Of a DNA stretch of 64,000 bases, positions 38,946 to 46,727 are shown piece by piece. Source of the DNA: Gammaproteobacteria bacterium. Its GTDB lineage: Bacteria > Pseudomonadota > Gammaproteobacteria > Steroidobacterales > XN24. How positions within the stretch are numbered: position 1 is the stretch's first letter; the number at the start of each line of letters is the position of its first letter. The stretch spans positions 1-64,000 of the forward strand of contig JAHEFR010000009.1 in NCBI GenBank assembly GCA_024640085.1, given 5' to 3'. The position numbers and the translations under genes are program-made. Under the pieces are notes generated by a model. It saw nothing but the letters and a program-made list of their open reading frames with translations, was not told the origin of the DNA and ran no database searches.

Positions 38946-39311
38946 TCATCCCTCGAGGACGGACCTGATCTTCTCCACCAATTGCGACTCCGACACCGGC
39001 TTGACCAGGTAATCGGCCGCGCCCTGTCGCATGCCCCAGATGCGGTCGGTCTGATCACCCTTGGTGGTCACCATCAGCACCGGGATGCGAGCAGTGTCCG
39101 GGTCCCTGGATAGCTCCCGGGTAGCCTGATAGCCGTTCATGCCAGGCATGACGATATCCATCAGGACCAGGTCCGGCTTCAACTCCCGAGCCTTGCTCAC
39201 CGCCTCGCTTCCGTCCTCGGCCGCCTCCGTCTCGTACCCGTGTCTTTCCAGGTACTGACGTAACAGGTGGATTTCGGTCGGCGAGTCGTCGACGATCAGA
39301 ACGAGAGACAT
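38946..39311 (-). CDS. pilH: response regulator PilH
   Basis: The 121-residue single receiver domain has DD at the N-terminus (LIVDDSPTE), the phospho-acceptor aspartate in LVLMDIVMPGMNGYQ, the conserved Thr in VTTKGD and the Lys in YLVKPVSE. This is the PilH type, which in Pseudomonas modulates pilus retraction and kinase output. It has no output domain. It lies 36 bases after pilG. Confidence 0.96.
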   Translation of the reverse strand: MSLVLIVDDSPTEIHLLRQYLERHGYETEAAEDGSEAVSKARELKPDLVLMDIVMPGMNGYQATRELSRDPDTARIPVLMVTTKGDQTDRIWGMRQGAADYLVKPVSESQLVEKIRSVLEG

Positions 39312-39347
39312 GGTCCCAATCCTCCCAGAAAGCGCGTCGCGCGCATG

Positions 39348-39743
39348 TCAGGCTCCCAACTGTCCACGGATGGCGTTGATAAGCTCGTCCTTCGTAAATG
39401 GCTTTGTCAGGTACTGCTCAGACCCGACGATGCGGCCTCTTGCACGGTCGAACAGGCCGTCCTTGCTGGACAACATGATCACCGGCGTGGTGCGGAAGAC
39501 CTTGTTGTGCTTGATCAGGGCGCATGTCTGGTAACCGTCCAGACGAGGCATCATGATATCGACGAAGATCACGTCCGGATGATGGTCCGCGATCTTGGAC
39601 AAGGCATCGAAACCGTCCACCGCGGTGAACACTTCACAGCCCTCCCGGGACAGCAGTGTCTCGGCGGTGCGCCTGATGGTCTTGCTGTCGTCGATCACCA
39701 GCACCTTCAGGCCACGAAGATCCCTCGGATTGACCCTCTCCAC
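39348..39743 (-). CDS. pilG: response regulator PilG
   Basis: The 131-residue receiver-only protein resembles PilG strongly: VLVIDDSKTIRRTAETLLS, DVIFVDIMMPRLDGYQTCA, and SSKDGLFDRARGRIVGSEQY. PilG promotes pilus extension. The frame is open to 39854, but the start is most likely GTG at 39743, preceded by GAGGAG at six bases, because this gives the usual PilG length. It is the first gene of the pil-chp run and diverges from gshB, as in Pseudomonas. Confidence 0.93.
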   Translation of the reverse strand: MERVNPRDLRGLKVLVIDDSKTIRRTAETLLSREGCEVFTAVDGFDALSKIADHHPDVIFVDIMMPRLDGYQTCALIKHNKVFRTTPVIMLSSKDGLFDRARGRIVGSEQYLTKPFTKDELINAIRGQLGA

Positions 39744-39985
39744 AATGTTCTCCTCGGCATCGACGATCCAGCTCGTCGAGCCGGTCAAAGGCGACGACCT
39801 GGCGGCGGCGCTCGCCGCCAGGCATCTCGGTTCCTTGGACAGGCCTTTTAACATATTGAAGCGACCCTCGCCATGAAAGCGAGACCCCGGAGGACAGGCT
39901 GGGACGGGAGCCCCTTGCTGCTATATTACGGTTCGCCCGGGATCTCGGCCCGGGTTGGAGAATCCGTGCAGGAGGTGTATCCCGG

Positions 39986-40942
39986 ATGAGCCACAAGCCA
40001 CGGCGTCTCGGCGTCGTCATGGACCCCATAGGCGATATCAAGCCCGCGAAGGACAGTACCCTTGCCATGCTCCTGGAGGCCCAGGCCCGGGGCTGGGAAA
40101 TCCGGTACATGGAGCAGGCGGACCTCTGGGTCAAGGACGGGCACCTGCAGGCCAGGACCCGGGGCCTCAGGGTTCGGGATGCAGCGGACCAATGGTCCGA
40201 ACTCGACGAGCCCCGGTCCGAGCCGCTGGGGTCCCTCGATGTCATCCTGATGAGGAAGGACCCTCCTTTCGACATGGAGTACATCTACACGACCTATCTA
40301 CTGGAGCGAGCCGAGGAGGCAGGATGCCTGGTGGTCAACCGCACGGGCAGTCTCCGGGACGTGAGTGAGAAGGCATACACCATGTGGTTCGCGGACTGCT
40401 GCCCACCCACGCTCATCACCCGGTCCATGGGAGAGATGAGAGCCTTCCTTGCAGATCACGGCTCCATCGTCGTCAAGCCTCTCGATGGTATGGGCGGACG
40501 TTCCATATTCGTGGTCCGCGCCGGCGACCCCAACAGCAACGTTATCTTCGAGACGATCACCGGGTCCGGCTCGCATTTCGCCATGGCCCAGAAGTACATC
40601 CCCGAGATCACGGAAGGTGGCGACAAGCGGATCCTGATCATTGATGGCGAACCTTATCCTCATGCCCTCGCGCGCATCCCGGCGCCCGGTGACAATCGTG
40701 GCAACCTGGCGGTAGGCGCACGGGCCGAAGGCCGGGACCTGACGGAGAGGGATCGCTGGATCTGCGGCAGGGTCGGTCCTGTCCTGAAAGAGAAAGGCAT
40801 CATCTTCGCGGGCCTGGATGTCATCGGGGATTACCTCACTGAGATCAACGTAACCAGCCCTACTGGCATCCGGGAGTTGCAGAAATTCTACGGCGATAAC
40901 ATCGCCGGCCTCATGTTCGACGCCATCGAGGCTCGGCTGTGA
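39986..40942 (+). CDS. gshB: glutathione synthetase
   Basis: GshB joins gamma-glutamylcysteine to glycine with ATP. The 318 residues carry GVVMDPIGDIKPAKDST at the N-terminus, the ATP-grasp motifs VVKPLDGMGGRSIF and INVTSPTGIRELQ, and ITEGGDKRILIIDGEP. AGGAGGT lies nine bases ahead of the ATG. The gene diverges from pilG, the conserved order in pseudomonads. Its product is the cofactor of FrmA/FrmB at 13-15 kb. apbE starts in overlap with its stop. Confidence 0.97.
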   Translation: MSHKPRRLGVVMDPIGDIKPAKDSTLAMLLEAQARGWEIRYMEQADLWVKDGHLQARTRGLRVRDAADQWSELDEPRSEPLGSLDVILMRKDPPFDMEYIYTTYLLERAEEAGCLVVNRTGSLRDVSEKAYTMWFADCCPPTLITRSMGEMRAFLADHGSIVVKPLDGMGGRSIFVVRAGDPNSNVIFETITGSGSHFAMAQKYIPEITEGGDKRILIIDGEPYPHALARIPAPGDNRGNLAVGARAEGRDLTERDRWICGRVGPVLKEKGIIFAGLDVIGDYLTEINVTSPTGIRELQKFYGDNIAGLMFDAIEARL

Positions 40943-42000
40943 GGGTTGGGGCCGATTCCCGCCGATGCCTGGCGCTGTGCGCCGCCGCTTTCCTTTTTCT
41001 CCTTACCTCAGCCTGCGACCGTGACCAGACCGAGAGTCGCTACCGATTCACGGCAATGGGAACGCTGGTGGAGATCACGATTTTCGATTTCCCGAGCGCG
41101 GCGGCGGATGCGGCCGCCGTCCAGGTCGAGTCGCTGTTCCTGGATCTGCAACAGCGATGGGATCCCTGGGCCGACGGCGCCCTGGGGCAGGTTAACGAAG
41201 TCGTCTCCAGCGGCGGAACCGGCATCCCGGACGACGATCTCGCCGACCTCTTGAGCCGGGCGAGCCGGATCTCTCGTGATTCCGGGGGCGCATTCGACCC
41301 TGCAGTGGGCGCGCTCGTCAGACTCTGGGGTTTTTACGATGCCGAAGCGATGCCCGACCGGCCACCGTCGCCCGGGGCCATCCAGGAGACACTCGACCGG
41401 AACCTGCCGCTGACCCGGCTCTGGGACGAGGACGCCCGCGTCCTGACGGGACACGAGGGAACGACCATCGATCTCGGTGCATTCGCCAAGGGGGAGGCGG
41501 TAGACCGGGCCATCGCTCTGCTCGAAGGACTCGGCGTGAGCGACGCCATCGTCAACGCGGGCGGTGATCTGCGCGCCATCGGTCGCCACGGAGACCGGCC
41601 GTGGAGGATCGGTGTCAGGGAACCTCGCGACGCCGGCGTGCTGGCGGCCATCGAGGTCACCGGGGACGAGAGCGTCTTCACCTCGGGAGATTACGAGCGC
41701 TACTTCGAATTCGAGGGGCGGCGGTATCACCATGTACTGGACCCCAGGACTGGCTACCCGACACTGGGGCTGAGTTCGGTCACCGTGATAGGCCATGACG
41801 CAGCCAGCACCGACGCAGCCAGCACCGCACTCATGGTCGCCGGCCCGCAGCACTGGCCGACCGTGGCTTCAGCCCTGGACCTGCGGCAAGTGATGGTGGT
41901 CGAGAACGACGGCTCCATCCAGATGTCCAGAGACATGCGGCCACGGGTCAAGCTGCTGCGGGACAAGCCACCGGAAGTAATGATACGGGACATCCCGTGA
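40939..42000 (+). CDS. apbE: ApbE-type FAD:protein FMN transferase (lipoprotein)
   Basis: This enzyme transfers FMN from FAD to a threonine/serine of periplasmic or membrane flavoproteins. The 353 residues start with a lipoprotein signal (LFLLTSAC, lipid cysteine near residue 26). Then come TAMGTLVEITIF, GGAFDPAVGALVRLWGF, IDLGAFAKGEAVD (FAD site), VNAGGDLRAIG and HVLDPRTGYP, all family motifs. It starts with GTG overlapping the gshB stop and overlaps the next gene by four bases, so it sits in a tightly coupled gshB-apbE-NusG_II-Gx run. No obvious FMN-acceptor protein is in the window. Confidence 0.95.
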   Translation: MRVGADSRRCLALCAAAFLFLLTSACDRDQTESRYRFTAMGTLVEITIFDFPSAAADAAAVQVESLFLDLQQRWDPWADGALGQVNEVVSSGGTGIPDDDLADLLSRASRISRDSGGAFDPAVGALVRLWGFYDAEAMPDRPPSPGAIQETLDRNLPLTRLWDEDARVLTGHEGTTIDLGAFAKGEAVDRAIALLEGLGVSDAIVNAGGDLRAIGRHGDRPWRIGVREPRDAGVLAAIEVTGDESVFTSGDYERYFEFEGRRYHHVLDPRTGYPTLGLSSVTVIGHDAASTDAASTALMVAGPQHWPTVASALDLRQVMVVENDGSIQMSRDMRPRVKLLRDKPPEVMIRDIP

Positions 42001-42365
42001 GGCTGGTCCGCCCGGGAGACATGGTTGTGTTCGTCCTGGCTGCCGGGCTCGTCGGCGCATCCTACGCCTATTTCTGGGGTCCTCGCGCCGAGGGAGACAC
42101 AGCAGTCATCAGCGTGGGGCACCGGCCGGTGGCGGAGATCTCGCTACTTGAGGATGCGACGGTGCCTGTGGAAGGGCTGATCGGGGATAGTGTGCTGCAG
42201 GTGGAAGGAGGCAGGATCCGATTCATCGACTCCCCGTGCCCCGGCCGTTATTGCATACACATGGGCTGGATCGACCGGACCGGCGAGGTCGCCGCATGCC
42301 TGCCCAATGGCGTCGTGGTCGAGATCAGGGGTGGTCATCGGGAGTTCGATGCGATAAACCTGTAG
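41997..42365 (+). CDS. NusG domain II-containing membrane-anchored protein
   Basis: The 122-residue protein has one N-terminal transmembrane helix (about residues 9-26) followed by a NusG_II-type beta domain with the motif CPGRYCIHMGWI (two cysteines) near residue 80. In many bacteria such proteins are encoded beside ApbE and a Gx-type transporter. The starting GTG overlaps the apbE stop, and the Gx gene starts four bases after it. Its job is unknown; the cysteine pair suggests a redox or metal-related role outside the membrane, which is inference. Confidence 0.8.
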   Translation: MRLVRPGDMVVFVLAAGLVGASYAYFWGPRAEGDTAVISVGHRPVAEISLLEDATVPVEGLIGDSVLQVEGGRIRFIDSPCPGRYCIHMGWIDRTGEVAACLPNGVVVEIRGGHREFDAINL

Positions 42366-42369
42366 ATCG

Positions 42370-42912
42370 ATGACAGTCAGCGCACCAGACGCCGCCAGCA
42401 GTCCGGACAGGGAAGATCACCTGGTCGCCGGCTTCGCTGCTCTCGCCATCGCCATTCATATCCTCGAAGCGGCCTTCCCCAGTCCCATGCCCGGCGTCAA
42501 GCCGGGGCTGGCCAACGTCGTGACCGTCGTCGTCTATCTCCGTTACGGGATTCGGACCGCGGCCTGGGTCGCCATGCTGAGAGTGCTCGTGGGCAGCATG
42601 CTCATCGGTACTTTCCTCAGCCCGACCTTCCTGATGAGCGCCACCGGCGCGTGCGCATCCCTGGTCGTCCTCGGCATCGTCGGCAGTCTGGGGCGATACC
42701 TCGTCGGCGCGGTCGGATTGAGCCTCGCGGCAGCTTTTGCCCACATGGCCGCCCAGATCACCGTGGCATACCTGGTATTCATCCCCCATCCGGCAATTTT
42801 GAGCCTCACGCCGATCCTGATGACAGCGGCGCTGATTTTCGGATCCGTCAGCGGACTGATCGCAGCCAGCGTCGATGGCCTGCTGCGATCAGGCGACGGC
42901 AGAGGCAAATGA
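42370..42912 (+). CDS. Gx transporter family membrane protein
   Basis: The 180-residue membrane protein has about five hydrophobic helices. It resembles the Gx transporter / heptaprenyl diphosphate synthase component I family: LEAAFPSPMPGVKPGLANVV near residue 35 and TFLSPTFLMSATGA in the middle. The family is often found with ApbE and NusG_II proteins; substrate is not established. The tonB gene starts within its last codons (ATGA overlap). Confidence 0.8.
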   Translation: MTVSAPDAASSPDREDHLVAGFAALAIAIHILEAAFPSPMPGVKPGLANVVTVVVYLRYGIRTAAWVAMLRVLVGSMLIGTFLSPTFLMSATGACASLVVLGIVGSLGRYLVGAVGLSLAAAFAHMAAQITVAYLVFIPHPAILSLTPILMTAALIFGSVSGLIAASVDGLLRSGDGRGK

Positions 42913-43718
42913 GAATCGAGCCGGTCGGACCCTCGCACAGGCTGGCCTACGCCATCGGCCTGGCCGCAGTCGCTCACGCCGTGATCATCCTCGGGGTGAG
43001 CTTCGGACACCCCGATGTGCCGACCGCGCCTGCCATGCCGGCCCTCGAGGTCGTGCTTTCGACCGCGGGCCTTGAGACCGAACCGGATGAAGAATCGGAG
43101 TACTTCGGAACCGAGAACAGGGCTGGCGGCGGCAACACCTCCGAGCAGGTCAGGGCCCGGCTGCCGGAACCCGATATCAGCCCCAGCGAAGGCGAGGACA
43201 TCGCCGGTGCGGACCCGCGGCAGCCGTCTCCCATGTCCGGGTCAGAGGACAGGGACATCGTTGCGACCAGGGAGAACCTCGATCAACAGGTCCTGCAGGA
43301 TCTGTTGCCGGAACAGCCGAGCGTCGCGTCGGCCTCCCGCCGGACCCTCACTCTGGCGCCGGTCGCAACCAGCCGCAACCCCAGGGAACGTTTCCTGTCC
43401 GTGAATACACGACAGACCCTTTTTGCCGACTACCTGTCGGACTGGAAGTCGAAGGTGGAGCGGGTCGGGACCCTGAATTTTCCAGACGAGGCCAGGCGAC
43501 TGAGGCAGGAAGGAGGCCCCGTGCTGGAAGTGGCCCTGAACTCGGACGGCTCGGTCGCTGAGATCCTGATCCGCCAATCTTCCGGCGACAAGAGCCTGGA
43601 TCAGGCGGCGGTCCGGATTCTCAGGCTCGCCTCGCCCTTCGACGCGTTTCCGCGTGAACTCCGGGAACGCTTCGAGATCCTCCGGTTCGCATATGAGTGG
43701 CGGTTCCTGGATCGGTAA
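42909..43718 (+). CDS. tonB: energy transducer TonB
   Basis: The 269-residue protein has an N-terminal membrane helix (about residues 12-30), a long acidic, proline/glutamate-rich periplasmic spacer, and a C-terminal TonB domain (YLSDWKSKVERVGTLNFP, GPVLEVALNSDGSVAEILI). It transmits proton-motive force energy from ExbBD to outer-membrane receptors such as BtuB at 21.6 kb. The position next to gshB and algH matches tonB3 of Pseudomonas aeruginosa, which has been tied to twitching. No exbB/exbD in the window. ATG overlaps the Gx stop. Confidence 0.92.
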   Translation: MRIEPVGPSHRLAYAIGLAAVAHAVIILGVSFGHPDVPTAPAMPALEVVLSTAGLETEPDEESEYFGTENRAGGGNTSEQVRARLPEPDISPSEGEDIAGADPRQPSPMSGSEDRDIVATRENLDQQVLQDLLPEQPSVASASRRTLTLAPVATSRNPRERFLSVNTRQTLFADYLSDWKSKVERVGTLNFPDEARRLRQEGGPVLEVALNSDGSVAEILIRQSSGDKSLDQAAVRILRLASPFDAFPRELRERFEILRFAYEWRFLDR

Positions 43719-43787
43719 GCCACTGTATTCCGGAATAGCTGGATGGCGGCACCGCCTGCCCCGGCGCCGCGGGCTTATACTACGGCC

Positions 43788-44348
43788 ATGGACAGCGAGT
43801 ATCTGACCAACCAGTTCCTGATCGCCATGCCAAACATGGGCGATCCGAATTTCGACCACACGGTGACCTACGTCTGCGAGCACAACAGAGACGGCGCCCT
43901 GGGACTTGTCATCAACCGGCCGACTGGCATGCATCTTGGAGACATCCTGTCCCAGATGGAGCTGGAGCCGGTGGACGCTGAGACGTCCGGCATCACAGTG
44001 CTCCACGGCGGGCCGGTCCAGCCTGAGCGGGGTTTCGTCATCCACGAACCGGGCGGCGACTGGGGCTCGACGCTACCCGTATCCGAATGGGCACAGGTCA
44101 CCACATCCAGGGACGTGCTCGAGGCCATGGCAGCCGGTACGGGCCCGCGGAGGGCGATGGTCGCCCTGGGATACGCCGGTTGGGGAGCCGGGCAACTGGA
44201 GGGAGAAATGGCGGCCAACGCCTGGCTCACGGTCCCCGCCTCCCGGGAGATAGTTTTCCAGATCCCATTCGAGGATCGCTGGCGCGCCGCGGCGGCGCTG
44301 ATCGGCATCGACATCGACCAGATCAGCGGCGACGTGGGGCACGCCTGA
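43788..44348 (+). CDS. algH: YqgE/AlgH family protein
   Basis: The 186-residue cytoplasmic protein shows YLTNQFLIAMPNMGDPNFDHTVTYVCEHN, the usual N-terminus, with NRPTG and VLHGGPVQPERGFVIHE in the middle and a late GYAGWGAGQLEGEM. AlgH/YqgE has no settled biochemical activity. The ATG at 43788 is chosen for homology; TATACT six bases earlier resembles a -10 and might give a very short leader. ruvX follows after 16 bases, as in most gammaproteobacteria. Confidence 0.93.
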   Translation: MDSEYLTNQFLIAMPNMGDPNFDHTVTYVCEHNRDGALGLVINRPTGMHLGDILSQMELEPVDAETSGITVLHGGPVQPERGFVIHEPGGDWGSTLPVSEWAQVTTSRDVLEAMAAGTGPRRAMVALGYAGWGAGQLEGEMAANAWLTVPASREIVFQIPFEDRWRAAAALIGIDIDQISGDVGHA

Positions 44349-44364
44349 CGCCAGCTGTTTCCTG

Positions 44365-44799
44365 GTGAGCGGACGCTACCTGGCACTGGGCTTCGACTTC
44401 GGACTCTCCAGAATTGGCGTGGCCGTGGGGTCCCAGGGGACCGGGTCAGCCACTCCGCTGGGGTCCGTGGACTGCCGCGATGGTCGCCCGGAATGGCCCG
44501 CCATCATGAATTACGTAACCGAGTGGCGGCCGGACCTGCTGGTGGTCGGGCTGCCATATAATAGCGACGGATCCGAAAGCGACCTGACTCGAGCGGCCCG
44601 GCGATTCGGGAATCGGCTGGCGGGCCGATCCGGACTCCCCGTCGAATTCGTGGATGAACATCTGTCCTCGAACGAAGCGGCAAGCCGCCTGGTCGAGGCG
44701 CGTCGCCGGGGAGAACGGGGGCGTATTCGGAGGCAGGACGTGGACCCGCTGGCCGCCTCCATCATCCTGCAGACATGGCTGGACGGCATCGGCGACTAG
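44365..44799 (+). CDS. ruvX: Holliday junction resolvase-like protein RuvX/YqgF
   Basis: The 144-residue RNase H-fold protein involved in 16S rRNA 5' end processing carries LALGFDFGLSRIGVAVG, VVGLPYNSDGSES and VEFVDEHLSSNEA, followed by QDVDPLAASIILQTWL. The GTG start fits the family. It is followed by pyrB only 14 bases on; pyrR, which separates them in Pseudomonas, is missing. Confidence 0.95.
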   Translation: MSGRYLALGFDFGLSRIGVAVGSQGTGSATPLGSVDCRDGRPEWPAIMNYVTEWRPDLLVVGLPYNSDGSESDLTRAARRFGNRLAGRSGLPVEFVDEHLSSNEAASRLVEARRRGERGRIRRQDVDPLAASIILQTWLDGIGD

Positions 44800-44813
44800 G
44801 GACGACTCGAAGG

Positions 44814-45788
44814 ATGATGGACCAATTCGATGCGCAGGGCAGACTGCGCCACCTGATCACGCTCGAGGGCCTGACCAGGAATCAGATGCTCTCCCTCCTG
44901 GATCGGGCAGAGACGTTTCTCAGAGGACCCGGAGAGTTGCCCGCTGCCAGTCTGGCGTTACAGGGCCGCAGTGTTGCGAATCTCTTTTTCGAACCCAGCA
45001 CGCGGACAAGAGCGTCTTTTGAGCTGGCCGCCAAGCGCCTGGGGGCCCACGTACTCAGCCTGGATATCAGCACCTCCTCACGGGCAAAGGGCGAAAGCCT
45101 GCTCGATACGATCTATACGCTCGAAGCGATGCAGTGTGACATCTTCGTGGTCCGCGACGCCCAGTCCGGGGTGCCGGACTACATCGCGGAGCATGTCGAG
45201 GACCACGTGCACGTCCTGAATGCGGGGGAATCCCACGTCAGCCACCCGACCCAGGGGCTCCTGGACGTCATGACCATGCGACGGCACAAGGGAGACACCG
45301 CGGGTCTGGTGGTCACCATAGTCGGCGACATCCGCCACTCCAGGGTGGCGCGCTCCGCGGCCCAGGCTTTGGGGACACTTGGGGTCGGCGAACTCCGACT
45401 GGTCGCGCCCGCCAGCCTGCTACCGATGCCCGACGAGTTCCCGGGCGCGACCATCATGTCGGACGCAGACGAGGGCGTCGCCGACGCGGACGTGATCATG
45501 GCGTTGCGCATCCAGAAGGAGCGCATGGCCGAAACCGACGTTCCAAACAGGGAAGAGTATTTCCATCGCTTCGGTCTCGACGCCAGGCGGCTGGCGCGGG
45601 CCAGGGCGGACGCCATTGTCATGCATCCCGGACCGATGAATCGCAGCGTCGAGATCGCGCCCGACGTGGCCGACGGGCAGCAATCGGTGATCCGGGAACA
45701 GGTTACGAACGGTGTGGCCGTGCGCATGGCGGTCATGGAGGCCGTTAGCGCGAGCCCGGCCGAGGACCCCAGGTTATTGACGGAGTAA
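44814..45788 (+). CDS. pyrB: aspartate carbamoyltransferase catalytic subunit
   Basis: PyrB joins carbamoyl phosphate and aspartate in pyrimidine synthesis. The 324 residues carry the carbamoyl-phosphate site LFFEPSTRTRASFELAAKRLG, HPTQGLLD and VGDIRHSRVARS. Two ATG codons lie together at 44814 and 44817; the spacing to CGAAGG is short for both. No regulatory pyrI or inactive pyrC-like gene follows; instead a PyrK-like subunit starts ten bases later. Confidence 0.96.
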   Translation: MMDQFDAQGRLRHLITLEGLTRNQMLSLLDRAETFLRGPGELPAASLALQGRSVANLFFEPSTRTRASFELAAKRLGAHVLSLDISTSSRAKGESLLDTIYTLEAMQCDIFVVRDAQSGVPDYIAEHVEDHVHVLNAGESHVSHPTQGLLDVMTMRRHKGDTAGLVVTIVGDIRHSRVARSAAQALGTLGVGELRLVAPASLLPMPDEFPGATIMSDADEGVADADVIMALRIQKERMAETDVPNREEYFHRFGLDARRLARARADAIVMHPGPMNRSVEIAPDVADGQQSVIREQVTNGVAVRMAVMEAVSASPAEDPRLLTE

Positions 45789-45798
45789 AGCGACGCCG

Positions 45799-46686
45799 AT
45801 GACTCACCCCGAACACAGGGGCAGCATCTTCCTGGAGGAGGCTGAGGTCCTGAGCCAGTCGTGTCACCCCGACGGCCAGTTTGTCCTCCGCGCCCGCGCG
45901 CCGCGTTGCGCCCGGGCCGCGCGACCCGGGAGTTTCGCCCACATCACCTGCGATCCCGCGATCCCGATGCGACGCCCCTTGTCGATCATGCGCGCCGATG
46001 CCGCCGCGGGCACGGTGGAATTCCTCTACAAGATCGTTGGCCACGGCCTCGCTCGGCTGGCGACGCGCAAACCCGGGGACAACGTCAGTATCCTTGGGCC
46101 TATCGGCACGCCGTTTGGGCCGGATCCGGCCAGACCCAGGGCCCTGCTCGTCGGCGGAGGCGTCGGTATTCCCCCGATGATCTTCCTGGCGGAGTCCATG
46201 GCCGCAACCCCGGGCGCCGGATGGGAGCCGCTGGTGTTGATGGGCTCGGAGGTCCCCTTCCCTTTCGATCTGGTGGCCGCGGGCACCCACGGACATCTTC
46301 CGGCCTCGGCTTCAGCAGCCCTGGCGGATCTCGAATCGATCGGCGTGGCCAGCCGCCTGGCGAGCGCCGCTGGCCTGCCCGGCTGCTTCCCTGGATTCGT
46401 CACCGGGCTGGCGGAGGGCTGGTTATCGGCGCTGTCGCCCGGGGAACGCGCCCTGACCTCCATGTTCGCCTGCGGCCCCACGGCCATGCTGGCTGAAGTC
46501 GCGCGGGTGGCTGCGGCGTTCGGGATTCCCTGCCAGGTTTCCCTGGAGGAATACATGGCCTGCGCGGTGGGGGGGTGCGCAGGGTGCACCGTACCGGTCA
46601 GGACTCCTGCCGGCGTGGCAATGAAGCGGGTCTGCGTGGACGGACCGGTCTTCGACGCCGAAGCGGTGTTCCCGCCCCCGGCCTGA
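45799..46686 (+). CDS. PyrK-like FAD/2Fe-2S electron-transfer protein
   Basis: The 295-residue protein resembles the electron-transfer subunit of class 1B dihydroorotate dehydrogenase: an FAD-binding barrel (RRPLSIMRAD), an NAD-binding half (LVGGGVGIPPMIFLAESM; FACGPTAMLAEVA) and a C-terminal 2Fe-2S site CAVGGCAGC...C. It starts ten bases after pyrB, supporting a pyrimidine role. The catalytic PyrD subunit that PyrK normally partners is not next to it. It could instead serve another flavoprotein. The last gene before the convergent pilU-like gene. Confidence 0.85.
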   Translation: MTHPEHRGSIFLEEAEVLSQSCHPDGQFVLRARAPRCARAARPGSFAHITCDPAIPMRRPLSIMRADAAAGTVEFLYKIVGHGLARLATRKPGDNVSILGPIGTPFGPDPARPRALLVGGGVGIPPMIFLAESMAATPGAGWEPLVLMGSEVPFPFDLVAAGTHGHLPASASAALADLESIGVASRLASAAGLPGCFPGFVTGLAEGWLSALSPGERALTSMFACGPTAMLAEVARVAAAFGIPCQVSLEEYMACAVGGCAGCTVPVRTPAGVAMKRVCVDGPVFDAEAVFPPPA

Positions 46687-46727
46687 ATCGCGTCGCGATC
46701 CCGGGGCCCCGGGGACTTGCGCCGGGG

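Noticed and set aside
46687-46727. Bidirectional terminator between the PyrK-like and PilU-like genes
   Set aside because: GC palindromes (ATCGCGTCGCGAT and CCCCGGGGCCCCGGGG) are present, but no T-run follows on either strand, so I could not call a terminator.
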